From contig CAVWKS010000005.1 of the NCBI GenBank assembly GCA_963755635.1, positions 1-10,828 of the forward strand: a stretch of 10,828 bases of DNA. The letters are read 5' to 3'. The DNA is from AC-32 sp963755635. Its GTDB lineage: Bacteria; Actinomycetota; Thermoleophilia; Gaiellales; Gaiellaceae. The notes under the pieces were generated by a model that saw only the letters and a program-made list of their open reading frames with translations, was not told the origin of the DNA and did not search any database. Each line of letters begins with the position of its first letter. The first letter of the stretch is position 1. This document shows, piece by piece, positions 6,283 to 10,828 of the stretch. A program made the position numbers and the translations under genes.

Positions 6283-6468
6283 ATGAAGATCGGAGACCTC
6301 GTCCTCTACCAAGGTCGACCCCACTACCTGCGCGGGATCGACCCAATGAGCGTGCCTGACCGGCAGGCCGTGCTCGAGGTCGTCGAGACGGGTGAAGAGG
6401 TGCGAGTTCCGCTCGACGACGTCGAGCCCGAGCGGCCCGGCTGTGGTCTCGGGGCCGCGGGAGTTTGA
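6283..6468 (+). CDS. Hypothetical protein, 61 aa
   Basis: I do not recognise this small protein. It begins MKIGDLVLYQGRPHYLRGIDP and then has a short beta-rich, acidic segment with VLEVVETGEEVRVPLDDVEP, as in small SH3-like or barrel folds that start with a 'GDLVLY' strand. The last ten residues (RPGCGLGAAGV) look less ordered. There is no signal peptide or membrane helix. Its start lacks a Shine-Dalgarno sequence. The bases ahead of the ATG (CACCTGCGGCTATGA) closely resemble those ahead of the short ORF at 6486 (AACCTCTGGCTATGA), which suggests a similar leaderless start. It ends 17 nt before that ORF. Confidence 0.6.
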   Translation: MKIGDLVLYQGRPHYLRGIDPMSVPDRQAVLEVVETGEEVRVPLDDVEPERPGCGLGAAGV

Positions 6469-6473
6469 GCCGC

Positions 6474-6479
6474 TAACCT
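6474..6479 (+). promoter_or_regulatory. Leaderless-type -10 box (TAACCT)
   Basis: TAACCT fits TAnnnT and is followed by exactly 6 nt (CTGGCT) before ATG 6486, the first codon of a 7-codon ORF. It is placed as the promoter for that ORF and the bifunctional-nuclease gene just after it. It starts 5 nt after the stop of the preceding 61-aa gene. Confidence 0.45.
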
Positions 6480-6485
6480 CTGGCT

Positions 6486-6509
6486 ATGATCGGCTCCGAG
6501 GACGCCTGA
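6486..6509 (+). CDS. Possible 7-codon upstream ORF (MIGSEDA)
   Basis: ATG at 6486 opens a 7-codon frame, MIGSEDA, whose TGA (6507-6509) shares a base with the ATG of the next gene in a TGATG overlap. If transcription starts 6 nt after TAACCT, this ATG is at the 5' end of the message and would be read leaderless. Its 3' half contains GAGGA (6498-6502), 6 nt before the downstream ATG, which could serve as Shine-Dalgarno for re-initiation. A translational-coupling role is inferred. Alternatively, it is only a short leader that happens to be open. Confidence 0.35.
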   Translation: MIGSEDA

Positions 6510-7009
6510 TGCACGAGATGGTGATCTACGGCGTGAGCTTCGACCTCGTCGGCAAGCAGCCGATCGTGCTCCTCAAGACGGCCGACGGCAACAGGTTCCT
6601 GCCGATCTGGATCGGCCATCCCGAAGCAGCGGCGATCCTGATGAAGCTGCAGGGCGCCTCCACGCCGCGCCCGATGACGCACGACCTGGTCACGGAGATG
6701 CTGAGCCAGCTCGACGCGCAGGTCGTCCGGATCACCGTGACCGAGCTGAAGGAGAACACCTTCTACGCGTCGATCACCGTGCAGCAGAACGGCTCCGAGA
6801 TCGAGATCGACTCGCGGCCGTCGGATGCGATCGCGCTCGCCGTCCGCGCCGACGCGCCGATCTTCGCCGCCGAAGAGGTGATCGAGGAGTCGGCGATCGA
6901 GTTCGAGGGCGAGGACGTGAACGAGGAGGAGATCGTCTCGGAGTTCAAGCAGTTCCTCGAGCACGTCACCCCGGACGAGTTCGCGGAAGCGAACGGCGAC
7001 GAGGACTGA
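6509..7009 (+). CDS. Bifunctional nuclease (BFN/DUF151) family protein
   Basis: This 166-aa protein carries the hallmarks of the BFN/DUF151 family: VIYGVSFDL at the N-terminus, LPIWIGHPEA (31-40), RPMTHDL (54-60) and DSRPSDAIALAVR (101-113). After the domain comes an acidic C-terminal extension (about 120-166, rich in Glu/Asp) of the kind related to UvrB/UvrC-interacting (UVR-like) tails but without a clear motif. Plant members of the family have been reported to cleave DNA and RNA; the role of bacterial members is poorly defined. ATG at 6509 is chosen because the similarity starts there and GAGGA lies 6 nt upstream. The same frame is open further upstream but overlaps the 61-aa gene. It ends 4 nt from the convergent chorismate mutase gene. 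Confidence 0.92.
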   Translation: MHEMVIYGVSFDLVGKQPIVLLKTADGNRFLPIWIGHPEAAAILMKLQGASTPRPMTHDLVTEMLSQLDAQVVRITVTELKENTFYASITVQQNGSEIEIDSRPSDAIALAVRADAPIFAAEEVIEESAIEFEGEDVNEEEIVSEFKQFLEHVTPDEFAEANGDED

Positions 7010-7013
7010 GGAG

Positions 7014-7295
7014 CTAGCCGGCGCCCCGCTCGACCTCGCGCTTGGTGAGGTCGAGGATCGACTCGAACAGCTCGCGCAGGCCTTCGGCCGAGAGCGGCCC
7101 GCGGTTCGCGCGCGAGAGGTACTGCAGCATCCACTCCTCGCGCTCGGGATCGATGAATGACATCCCGCGGGACTCCTTGTAGCTCTTCAGTCGTGCGACG
7201 AGCTTGAGCCGCGCGTTGAGCGCCTCGACGATCGCGCGGTCGTTGTCGGAGATCTGCTCGCGCAGCTGGCGGATCAGTGGGTCTGGCTCGCTCAT
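7014..7295 (-). CDS. AroQ-type chorismate mutase
   Basis: This is a 93-aa all-helical protein of the AroQ chorismate mutase family, which turns chorismate into prephenate for phenylalanine and tyrosine synthesis. It aligns without gaps to the E. coli P-protein mutase active site, offset by one: R12, R29, K40, D49, R52 and E53 match R11, R28, K39, D48, R51 and E52. The LREQISDNDRAIVEALNAR start and PEREEWML segment are typical. It has no signal peptide, so it is the cytosolic monofunctional form. ATG at 7295 overlaps the stop of the upstream membrane-anchored protein gene (ATGA), and AAAGGG 3 nt ahead may help initiation. Being coupled to envelope genes rather than aromatic amino acid genes is unusual. 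Confidence 0.9.
   Translation of the reverse strand: MSEPDPLIRQLREQISDNDRAIVEALNARLKLVARLKSYKESRGMSFIDPEREEWMLQYLSRANRGPLSAEGLRELFESILDLTKREVERGAG
7029..7055. terminator. 9-bp hairpin at the convergent gene ends
   Basis: CTCGACCTC (7029-7037) and GAGGTCGAG (7047-7055) form a perfect 9-bp GC-rich stem with a 9-nt loop. It starts 19 nt after the DUF151 stop codon and lies within the 3' end of the opposing chorismate mutase gene. There is no T-tract. As the only strong hairpin at this convergent junction it may stop plus-strand transcripts, but it could be coincidental coding sequence. Confidence 0.4.
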
Positions 7296-7744
7296 CGCCC
7301 TTTCAGCTTGACGTACACGGGCTTCGCGTGCCCGTGCATCGCGAGCACCCGGTAGACGTACGTGACCCGCGCCTCGACCGGTTCGCCGAGCGACGGCGTC
7401 TGCTCGTGCGCGTAGACGTAGATGCCACGCCGGCGCTCGACCACGCGGTCGATTCGGAGCGAGTAGCCGGTGCTCGAGCGCGGGCCGAGCGAGATCACGA
7501 CGAGCTGGTCGCGGTTCCAGTCGAGCTTCGGCGGGCTCGGCGCACGGCCCGGCATGGTCGCGTCGAGCAGGCGCGTGAAGGAGCCGCGCGAGTGGTAGAC
7601 GCCGAGCGCGCGCCGCGTGAACTCGATCCGGCCCATCCTGTGCGTGACGTCGCGCCACGCGAGCGGGTGCTCGCCGCCGGTCCCCCACACCTGCGTGTAG
7701 ACCAGCCAGCCGGCAGCTGCGGCAGCGACCGCGACCACCGCCAC
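7292..7744 (-). CDS. Membrane-anchored protein with PrcB_C-like domain
   Basis: This 150-aa protein has an N-terminal hydrophobic stretch (MAVVAVAAAAAGWLVYTQVW, 1-20) that is a membrane anchor or uncleaved signal, so the rest should be outside the cytoplasm. Residues about 75-148 resemble the C-terminal domain of PrcB, the protease-complex subunit of spirochaetes: DWNRDQLVVISLGPRSSTGY followed by alternating beta strands and a final VYVKL strand. Such small beta domains occur alone in many secreted bacterial proteins, with no defined enzyme activity. GTG at 7744 is the start, 7 nt after the transpeptidase stop; a second in-frame GTG at 7738 is possible. Its stop overlaps the chorismate mutase start. 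It is likely in one operon with the transpeptidase. Confidence 0.75.
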   Translation of the reverse strand: MAVVAVAAAAAGWLVYTQVWGTGGEHPLAWRDVTHRMGRIEFTRRALGVYHSRGSFTRLLDATMPGRAPSPPKLDWNRDQLVVISLGPRSSTGYSLRIDRVVERRRGIYVYAHEQTPSLGEPVEARVTYVYRVLAMHGHAKPVYVKLKGR

Positions 7745-7751
7745 GGCGACG

Positions 7752-8750
7752 CTAGTAGATGTAGACCGCCGTGCCGTAGTCGAGCAGCGAGTAGACGCGG
7801 GGCGCGATCCAGAGCGGGATGCGGACGCAGCCGTGGCTCGCTGGATAGGTCGGCACGCTGTGGTACCCGTGGATCGCGAAGGCGCCGACGAAGAACGACG
7901 AGTAGTACATCTGCTCCGCGTTGAAGCCCGGCACCTTGCTGTAGACGTGCCAGAGCCCGACCGGAGTGTTGCCTGTCGCGCCGGTGGAGACGGTCGAGAT
8001 GAGCGAGACCTTGCCGTCCCGAACGAGCAACAGCACCTGCAGCTCCTTGCTCACCTCGACGTGCAGCCCGGCGCCCGCGTGGCGGGGGACCGGCGCGTGC
8101 GCGGTCTCGAGCTCACGCCAGAAGCGTGCGTCGGTCGCGCCGGTGCGCGGGAGGCCGTGCAGCTTCTGGAACGCGACGACCGCGTCGGAGGTGTCGAAGC
8201 CGAAGTAGCCGTTGATCGCGCCGACGGCGAAGTGGAGCTCGTGCAGCCGCTGCTCCAACGCGAGGACGCTTGGGCCCTGCGAGCCGATACGGAGGCTCGG
8301 ATCGAAGACGGCATGCGTGACGAGCGCGCGGCTCGCGGCGTACCCCTGCGCAGGCGCGACGCCGATCCGGATCCGGTAGGTGGCCGCGCGGCTGGTGTTG
8401 AGCCTGACCCGCAGGCGGCCCGCGCCGCTGCGCGCCGCGAACAGCCGCGCTCCGCGCCAGACCTTGACCGTCAGCGTGCCCGCCGCGGTGGGTCGCTCCC
8501 GGACGATCACGGCGAGCGGCCGGCCGACCTGGCCCGAGCCCGTGAACGCCGCGCTCAATGCCGGCTTGACCGCGAGCGTGAGCGGCGCGGAGACGGCTGG
8601 GCCGGAGCGGACGGTGTACTGCGCGTCGGGCGTTCCGATCCGACCGCCGATCGAGAAGCGCCCTCCGCGACCGGTCTTGGCGCGCCCGATCCGGGTGCCG
8701 CCGCGGTAGAGGACGACGCGGGCGCCCTTGAGCCCAGGCGTGAGCCGCCC
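7752..8750 (-). CDS. C-terminal piece: L,D-transpeptidase (YkuD) with peptidoglycan-binding domain
   Basis: This is the catalytic part of the split gene. The first conventional initiator in this frame is TTG 8558, in the middle of an Ig-like domain, but coding sequence clearly extends up to about 8750. In order it contains the remaining Ig-like modules, a peptidoglycan-binding domain with GSQGPSVLALEQRLHEL and a Gly-rich GYFGFDTSDAVVAFQKLHGL, and the YkuD domain with HGYHSVPTYPASHGCVRI. The catalytic cysteine codon is at 7829-7827. YkuD enzymes form 3-3 peptidoglycan crosslinks or attach proteins to peptidoglycan outside the membrane. The enzyme ends at the usual C-terminal beta strand (GTAVYIY), so this end is complete. 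Confidence 0.9.
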   Translation of the reverse strand, partial: GRLTPGLKGARVVLYRGGTRIGRAKTGRGGRFSIGGRIGTPDAQYTVRSGPAVSAPLTLAVKPALSAAFTGSGQVGRPLAVIVRERPTAAGTLTVKVWRGARLFAARSGAGRLRVRLNTSRAATYRIRIGVAPAQGYAASRALVTHAVFDPSLRIGSQGPSVLALEQRLHELHFAVGAINGYFGFDTSDAVVAFQKLHGLPRTGATDARFWRELETAHAPVPRHAGAGLHVEVSKELQVLLLVRDGKVSLISTVSTGATGNTPVGLWHVYSKVPGFNAEQMYYSSFFVGAFAIHGYHSVPTYPASHGCVRIPLWIAPRVYSLLDYGTAVYIY

Positions 8751-9097
8751 CGGAAGGACGCGCGTTGTCCGTAGCCGGCGCTGCGCGGGCCGGAAAGGGT
8801 CAGCCCGTACGAGGTGATCGTCACCGAGGCCTGCGCGCTCTCGCCGGTCGGGCTCGTCGCGGTCACGTGGGCGACGAAGCGGCCGGCCGGATAGACGTGC
8901 TGGACGACCGGTCCCACCGCGGTCGCGCCGTCGCCGAGATCCCAGTTGTACGTTGCCGCGTCCCCCGCTGCGGTGAGCGTGACGGTCAGCGGCGCGGCCC
9001 CGGTGGACGGAGTCGCCTGCACGGTCACGGCCGGCGGCGCGGCGTGCGCTGCCGGGACGAAGGCGAGAGCCACCAGGAGAATCGCTGCGCGCCGCAC
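8555..9097 (-). CDS. N-terminal piece: secreted PKD-domain protein (5' part of the split transpeptidase)
   Basis: As sequenced this is an ORF of 180 aa. Residues 1-20 form a classical signal peptide (RRAAILLVALAFVPAAHA, cleavage after AHA). Residues about 24-93 form a PKD domain, recognisable from GAAPLTVTLTA, YNWDLGDG (50-57) and HVYPAGRFVAHVTATS; such domains are extracellular beta-sandwiches used for adhesion or spacing. Only residues 1-116 are genuine; the tail, rich in Arg/Ser/Pro/Ala, results from reading past the frameshift at 8748-8751. GTG at 9097 is preceded by TATTCT and 6 nt, a leaderless arrangement. Confidence 0.75.
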   Translation of the reverse strand: MRRAAILLVALAFVPAAHAAPPAVTVQATPSTGAAPLTVTLTAAGDAATYNWDLGDGATAVGPVVQHVYPAGRFVAHVTATSPTGESAQASVTITSYGLTLSGPRSAGYGQRASFRGGSRLGSRAPASSSTAAAPGSGAPRPVAEGASRSAVGSERPTRSTPSAPAQPSPRRSRSRSSRH

Positions 9098-9103
9098 GCG
9101 CGC

Positions 9104-9109
9104 AGAATA
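9104..9109 (-). promoter_or_regulatory. Leaderless-type -10 box (TATTCT) of the transpeptidase gene
   Basis: On the minus strand TATTCT is followed by exactly 6 nt (GCGCGC) and then the GTG start at 9097. It starts 7 nt after the stop of the preceding protease gene. It is the third case in the window of TAnnnT-N6-start. No good -35 hexamer is evident. Confidence 0.5.
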
Positions 9110-9116
9110 GTTGCGT

Positions 9117-9776
9117 CTAGCGGACGAACGCCAGGGCGAGCGCGATCCCGTTGAACGAGGCGTGGAAGAGCATCCCCGGGAAGACGCTCCCGCTTCGCAG
9201 CCGCACGATCGCGATCACGACGCCGAAGAGGAAGAGCGACGGGAATCCCTGGACGAGCCCGTGTGCTCCCGCGAAGGCGATCGCACTCACGAGCACGGCC
9301 ACGACCGGGCCGAAGCGCAGCAGCACGGCGATCCCGAGCCCGCGGTAGGTCATCTCCTCCGCGAGCGGCGCGACGAGCACGATCACGGCGGCGTTGAGCG
9401 CGAAGGGCAGCGCTTTGCTCGGCTCCCAGTGGGTGGGCTCGAGGCCTTGCTCGCGGCTGGCGTGGAGGAAGCTCTCGAGCACCTGCTCGACGATCACGAG
9501 CGCCACGAAGAGCGCAAGCGCGAGCCCGAGCGCCCGCGGCCAGGAACGCGGAGCCTGCACGCCGAGCTCGCTCCACGGGATTCCGCGCGCGATCCAGAGG
9601 ACGATCCCGAGCACGAGCAGCTCCTCGATGAGCCCGCTCGCGGCGAAGCCGTACTGGTAAAGGGCGTCCCGCGCCGGTTTCCCGCCGCTTGCACGGCCGG
9701 CGTACGCGATCGCGGCAAGTGCTCCTGCGAGCCCGAGCCACGCGGCGAGCTTGCGGTTGCTCGCGGCGGCTGTCAG
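9117..9776 (-). CDS. CPBP-family intramembrane metalloprotease
   Basis: This polytopic membrane protein of about 219 aa has the CPBP (CAAX protease and bacteriocin-processing, 'Abi') motifs: motif 1 EEMTYRG (E140, E141, R145), motif 2 FAGAHG (H172) and motif 3 HASFNG (H205, N209). Hydrophobic helices lie at about 10-26, 44-63, 82-100, 126-140, 150-170, 180-192 and 197-218. Bacterial members are suspected to cleave within membranes or to process peptides; the substrate here is unknown. The start is uncertain: no ATG, GTG or TTG lies near the N-terminus. CTG at 9776 overlaps the preceding stop as CTGA, matching the coupling style of neighbouring genes. The next good initiator is a GTG inside the second helix, which would remove the first hydrophobic region. 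Confidence 0.85.
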   Translation of the reverse strand: MTAAASNRKLAAWLGLAGALAAIAYAGRASGGKPARDALYQYGFAASGLIEELLVLGIVLWIARGIPWSELGVQAPRSWPRALGLALALFVALVIVEQVLESFLHASREQGLEPTHWEPSKALPFALNAAVIVLVAPLAEEMTYRGLGIAVLLRFGPVVAVLVSAIAFAGAHGLVQGFPSLFLFGVVIAIVRLRSGSVFPGMLFHASFNGIALALAFVR

Positions 9777-10633
9777 CGGAACGCGTCCGGGTGCAGGATG
9801 TGCGCGATCGCGACGAGGGCCTTGCCGACGTCCGGCCCGGGTTGGACGAGCCGTACCGGCACCACGCCGAAGCGACCCGAGCGCACCGCCGCGAGCCGTC
9901 TCGTCAGCCGGTTCGCGCGGAGCTGCGCCAGTGTCGGCCCACTGCTCGAGACGGCGACGTAGGCCTGGGGGTCGAGCTTGGCGAGGCGCGTGAGCGGGAA
10001 CGGGCCCTGCTCGGGGCTCGTGCCGGCCACGTCGGTGCCGCGGGCGTTCTGGACGATATCTCCGAGCAGCGTCCGTGAGCCAACCGTCGAGAAGCCGCCG
10101 ACGTCGATGAAGGTCGGCACCGCCGGCGAGCCGCTGAGCTTCGCGGAGATCCGGCTGCGAGTGCGTTGGATCGAGGCCGTCAGCTGCCGCGCCGCGACGG
10201 GCCGGCCGGTCAGCAGCCCGATGTCGCCGATTGCGCGTTCGACGTCGCTCACCGAGCTCTGCGGCGTGACGTAGACCGCCGCGTGGGTGGCCGAGCGGGC
10301 GCGCGCGAGGTCGAGCGGGTCGGCGTCGGCCGACGCGACGATCAGGTCCGGCCGCGCCTTGCGGATTTGCGCGACCAGCGGCAACCCGACGAGCGAGTCG
10401 TCGACGGGCACGGTTCGGCTGTCCAGGTGGAGCGCCCGCAGGATCCGGCGCGGGCCCGGTCCGAGCGGGACGATTCGCTGCGGCGCCTTCGTCAGGGCGG
10501 TCGGCCGCTCCGCGGCTCCCTGGACGGTGACGGGGTAGATCCGGATCGTCGGTCCGGTCGGCTCGGCCCGCTCGCCGCAGGCCGTTCCCGCGACGAGCAA
10601 CGCCAGCGCCGTTGCGACGAGAGCCGGCCTCAT
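9773..10633 (-). CDS. Periplasmic-type substrate-binding lipoprotein (BtuF/FepB-like)
   Basis: This 286-aa protein begins MRPALVATALALLVAGTACG, a lipoprotein signal with lipobox GTAC and modified cysteine C19. It resembles the ferric-siderophore/cobalamin class of ABC substrate-binding proteins: APQRIVPLGPGPRRILRALHL (50-70) equals the family's 'RIVSLSPSATEIL' start, RPDLIVAS (94-101) is the usual second motif, and the C-terminal lobe follows with ARGTDVAGTSPEQGPFPLTRLAKLDPQAYVAVSS. It would bind a metal chelate or cofactor outside the membrane. No permease or ATPase gene is seen next to it, so its transporter may be elsewhere or the protein may have another job. ATG at 10633 overlaps the preceding stop (ATGA). 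Confidence 0.85.
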   Translation of the reverse strand: MRPALVATALALLVAGTACGERAEPTGPTIRIYPVTVQGAAERPTALTKAPQRIVPLGPGPRRILRALHLDSRTVPVDDSLVGLPLVAQIRKARPDLIVASADADPLDLARARSATHAAVYVTPQSSVSDVERAIGDIGLLTGRPVAARQLTASIQRTRSRISAKLSGSPAVPTFIDVGGFSTVGSRTLLGDIVQNARGTDVAGTSPEQGPFPLTRLAKLDPQAYVAVSSSGPTLAQLRANRLTRRLAAVRSGRFGVVPVRLVQPGPDVGKALVAIAHILHPDAFR

Positions 10634-10828
10634 GCGACCCACTGCCAGAGCGCCCACTGTACGACCGCGACACCGAGCAGGAGCGAGCTGACCGCGACGA
10701 TCGCCGTGTGCACGCGCGGCCGCCGTCCGATGACGGCGAGCGCGAGGAAGAGCGGGAAGATCGTTAGGCCGAAGCGCGGCATGGACAGGAGCGGCCAGCG
10801 ATGGCTCGGAACGCAGAGCGGGATCGCC
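10630..10828 (-). CDS. C-terminus of a polytopic membrane protein, mannosyltransferase-like (partial)
   Basis: The last 65 codons of a gene that enters from the right edge can be read: AIPLCVPSHRWPLLSMPRFG, then LTIFPLFLALAVIGRRPRVH, then AIVAVSSLLLGVAVVQWALW, ending WVA. The pattern of a short 'MPRF' loop, a hydrophobic helix, a basic loop with RRPR, a second helix and a Trp-rich end is usual for the C-terminus of PIG-V-like or related integral membrane mannosyltransferases. The family call is tentative because the catalytic part is outside the window. Its TGA stop overlaps the lipoprotein start as ATGA, so the two genes are probably co-transcribed. Confidence 0.6.
   Translation of the reverse strand, partial: AIPLCVPSHRWPLLSMPRFGLTIFPLFLALAVIGRRPRVHTAIVAVSSLLLGVAVVQWALWQWVA

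Larger units (their letters stand above)
7752..9097 (-). pseudogene. L,D-transpeptidase with PKD, Ig-like and peptidoglycan-binding domains, split by a frameshift
   Basis: Two overlapping minus-strand frames make sense only as one gene. The upstream frame (from GTG 9097) encodes a signal peptide and PKD domain, then becomes Arg/Ser/Ala-rich noise after residue 116. The other frame, from 8750 to the stop at 7752-7754, continues without a break: GRLTPGLKGARVVLYRG, an Ig-like domain, and on to the transpeptidase. One extra base in the coding-strand GGGG run at 8751-8748 (GGGG to GGGGG) restores ...YGQRASFRGRLTPG... and a 448-aa protein. Predicted order: signal peptide 1-20, PKD about 24-93, two Ig-like domains about 97-260, peptidoglycan-binding domain about 267-335, YkuD about 347-448 with catalytic C424. 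The shift is either a real inactivating mutation or a base-calling error in the G run; the intact catalytic end favours error or a very recent event. Confidence 0.8.

Noticed and set aside
8740..8760. Programmed -1 ribosomal frameshift in the transpeptidase gene
   Set aside because: The local CCGGGGC sequence is not a canonical slippery heptamer, and I found no clear downstream stimulatory structure; a one-base loss in the G run is simpler.
9777..10673. Long N-terminal extension of the CPBP frame through the lipoprotein gene
   Set aside because: The extra 300 or so residues are Arg/Ala/Gly/Pro-rich shadow of the lipoprotein gene; family similarity begins only near 9750.

Overview
The window is very GC-rich bacterial chromosome and fits an Actinomycetota member next to its replication origin. 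I would lean to a Thermoleophilia-type lineage, but that is inference from gene order, GTG/TTG starts and leaderless-looking promoters, not a marker-gene result. Positions 1-252 hold no convincing gene. They carry a cluster of DnaA-box-like sites (TCCACA cores) and the rpmH promoter, as expected for the origin-side rpmH-dnaA spacer; dnaA itself would lie off the left edge.

Positions 253-4718 (+ strand) are the classic origin-proximal housekeeping run: rpmH (ribosomal protein L34), rnpA (RNase P protein), yidD and yidC (membrane protein insertion), jag/khpB (KH-R3H RNA-binding protein), rsmG (16S rRNA methyltransferase), parA and parB (chromosome segregation). The four junctions rnpA/yidD, yidD/yidC, yidC/jag and jag/rsmG are each a 4-nt start-stop overlap, so they read as one tightly coupled operon. 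parA has its own leaderless-type promoter and overlaps parB by 17 nt.

Positions 4719-7009 are a mixed block: an unrecognised 82-aa protein, an intact endonuclease/exonuclease/phosphatase-fold protein, a lone tRNA-Ile(GAT) on the minus strand, an unrecognised 61-aa protein, and a bifunctional-nuclease (DUF151) protein that appears to be preceded by a 7-codon upstream ORF with a TGATG stop/start overlap.

Positions 7010-10828 are all minus strand, so they read right to left. They hold the C-terminus of a polytopic membrane protein that looks like a mannosyltransferase, a lipoprotein substrate-binding protein, a CPBP-family intramembrane protease, a large secreted L,D-transpeptidase, a PrcB_C-like membrane-anchored protein, and a small AroQ-type chorismate mutase. 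The transpeptidase (signal peptide, PKD, two Ig-like domains, peptidoglycan-binding domain, YkuD) is split by a one-base frameshift at a G4 run (8748-8751). Most of the block is cell-envelope related. It meets the plus-strand block tail to tail at 7009/7014 with a 4-nt gap and a 9-bp hairpin.

I see no CRISPR array, insertion sequence, phage gene or obvious defence system. The most useful observations are the frameshifted multidomain transpeptidase, the recurrent TAnnnT-N6-start arrangement, the upstream ORF before the DUF151 gene, and the DnaA-box cluster.
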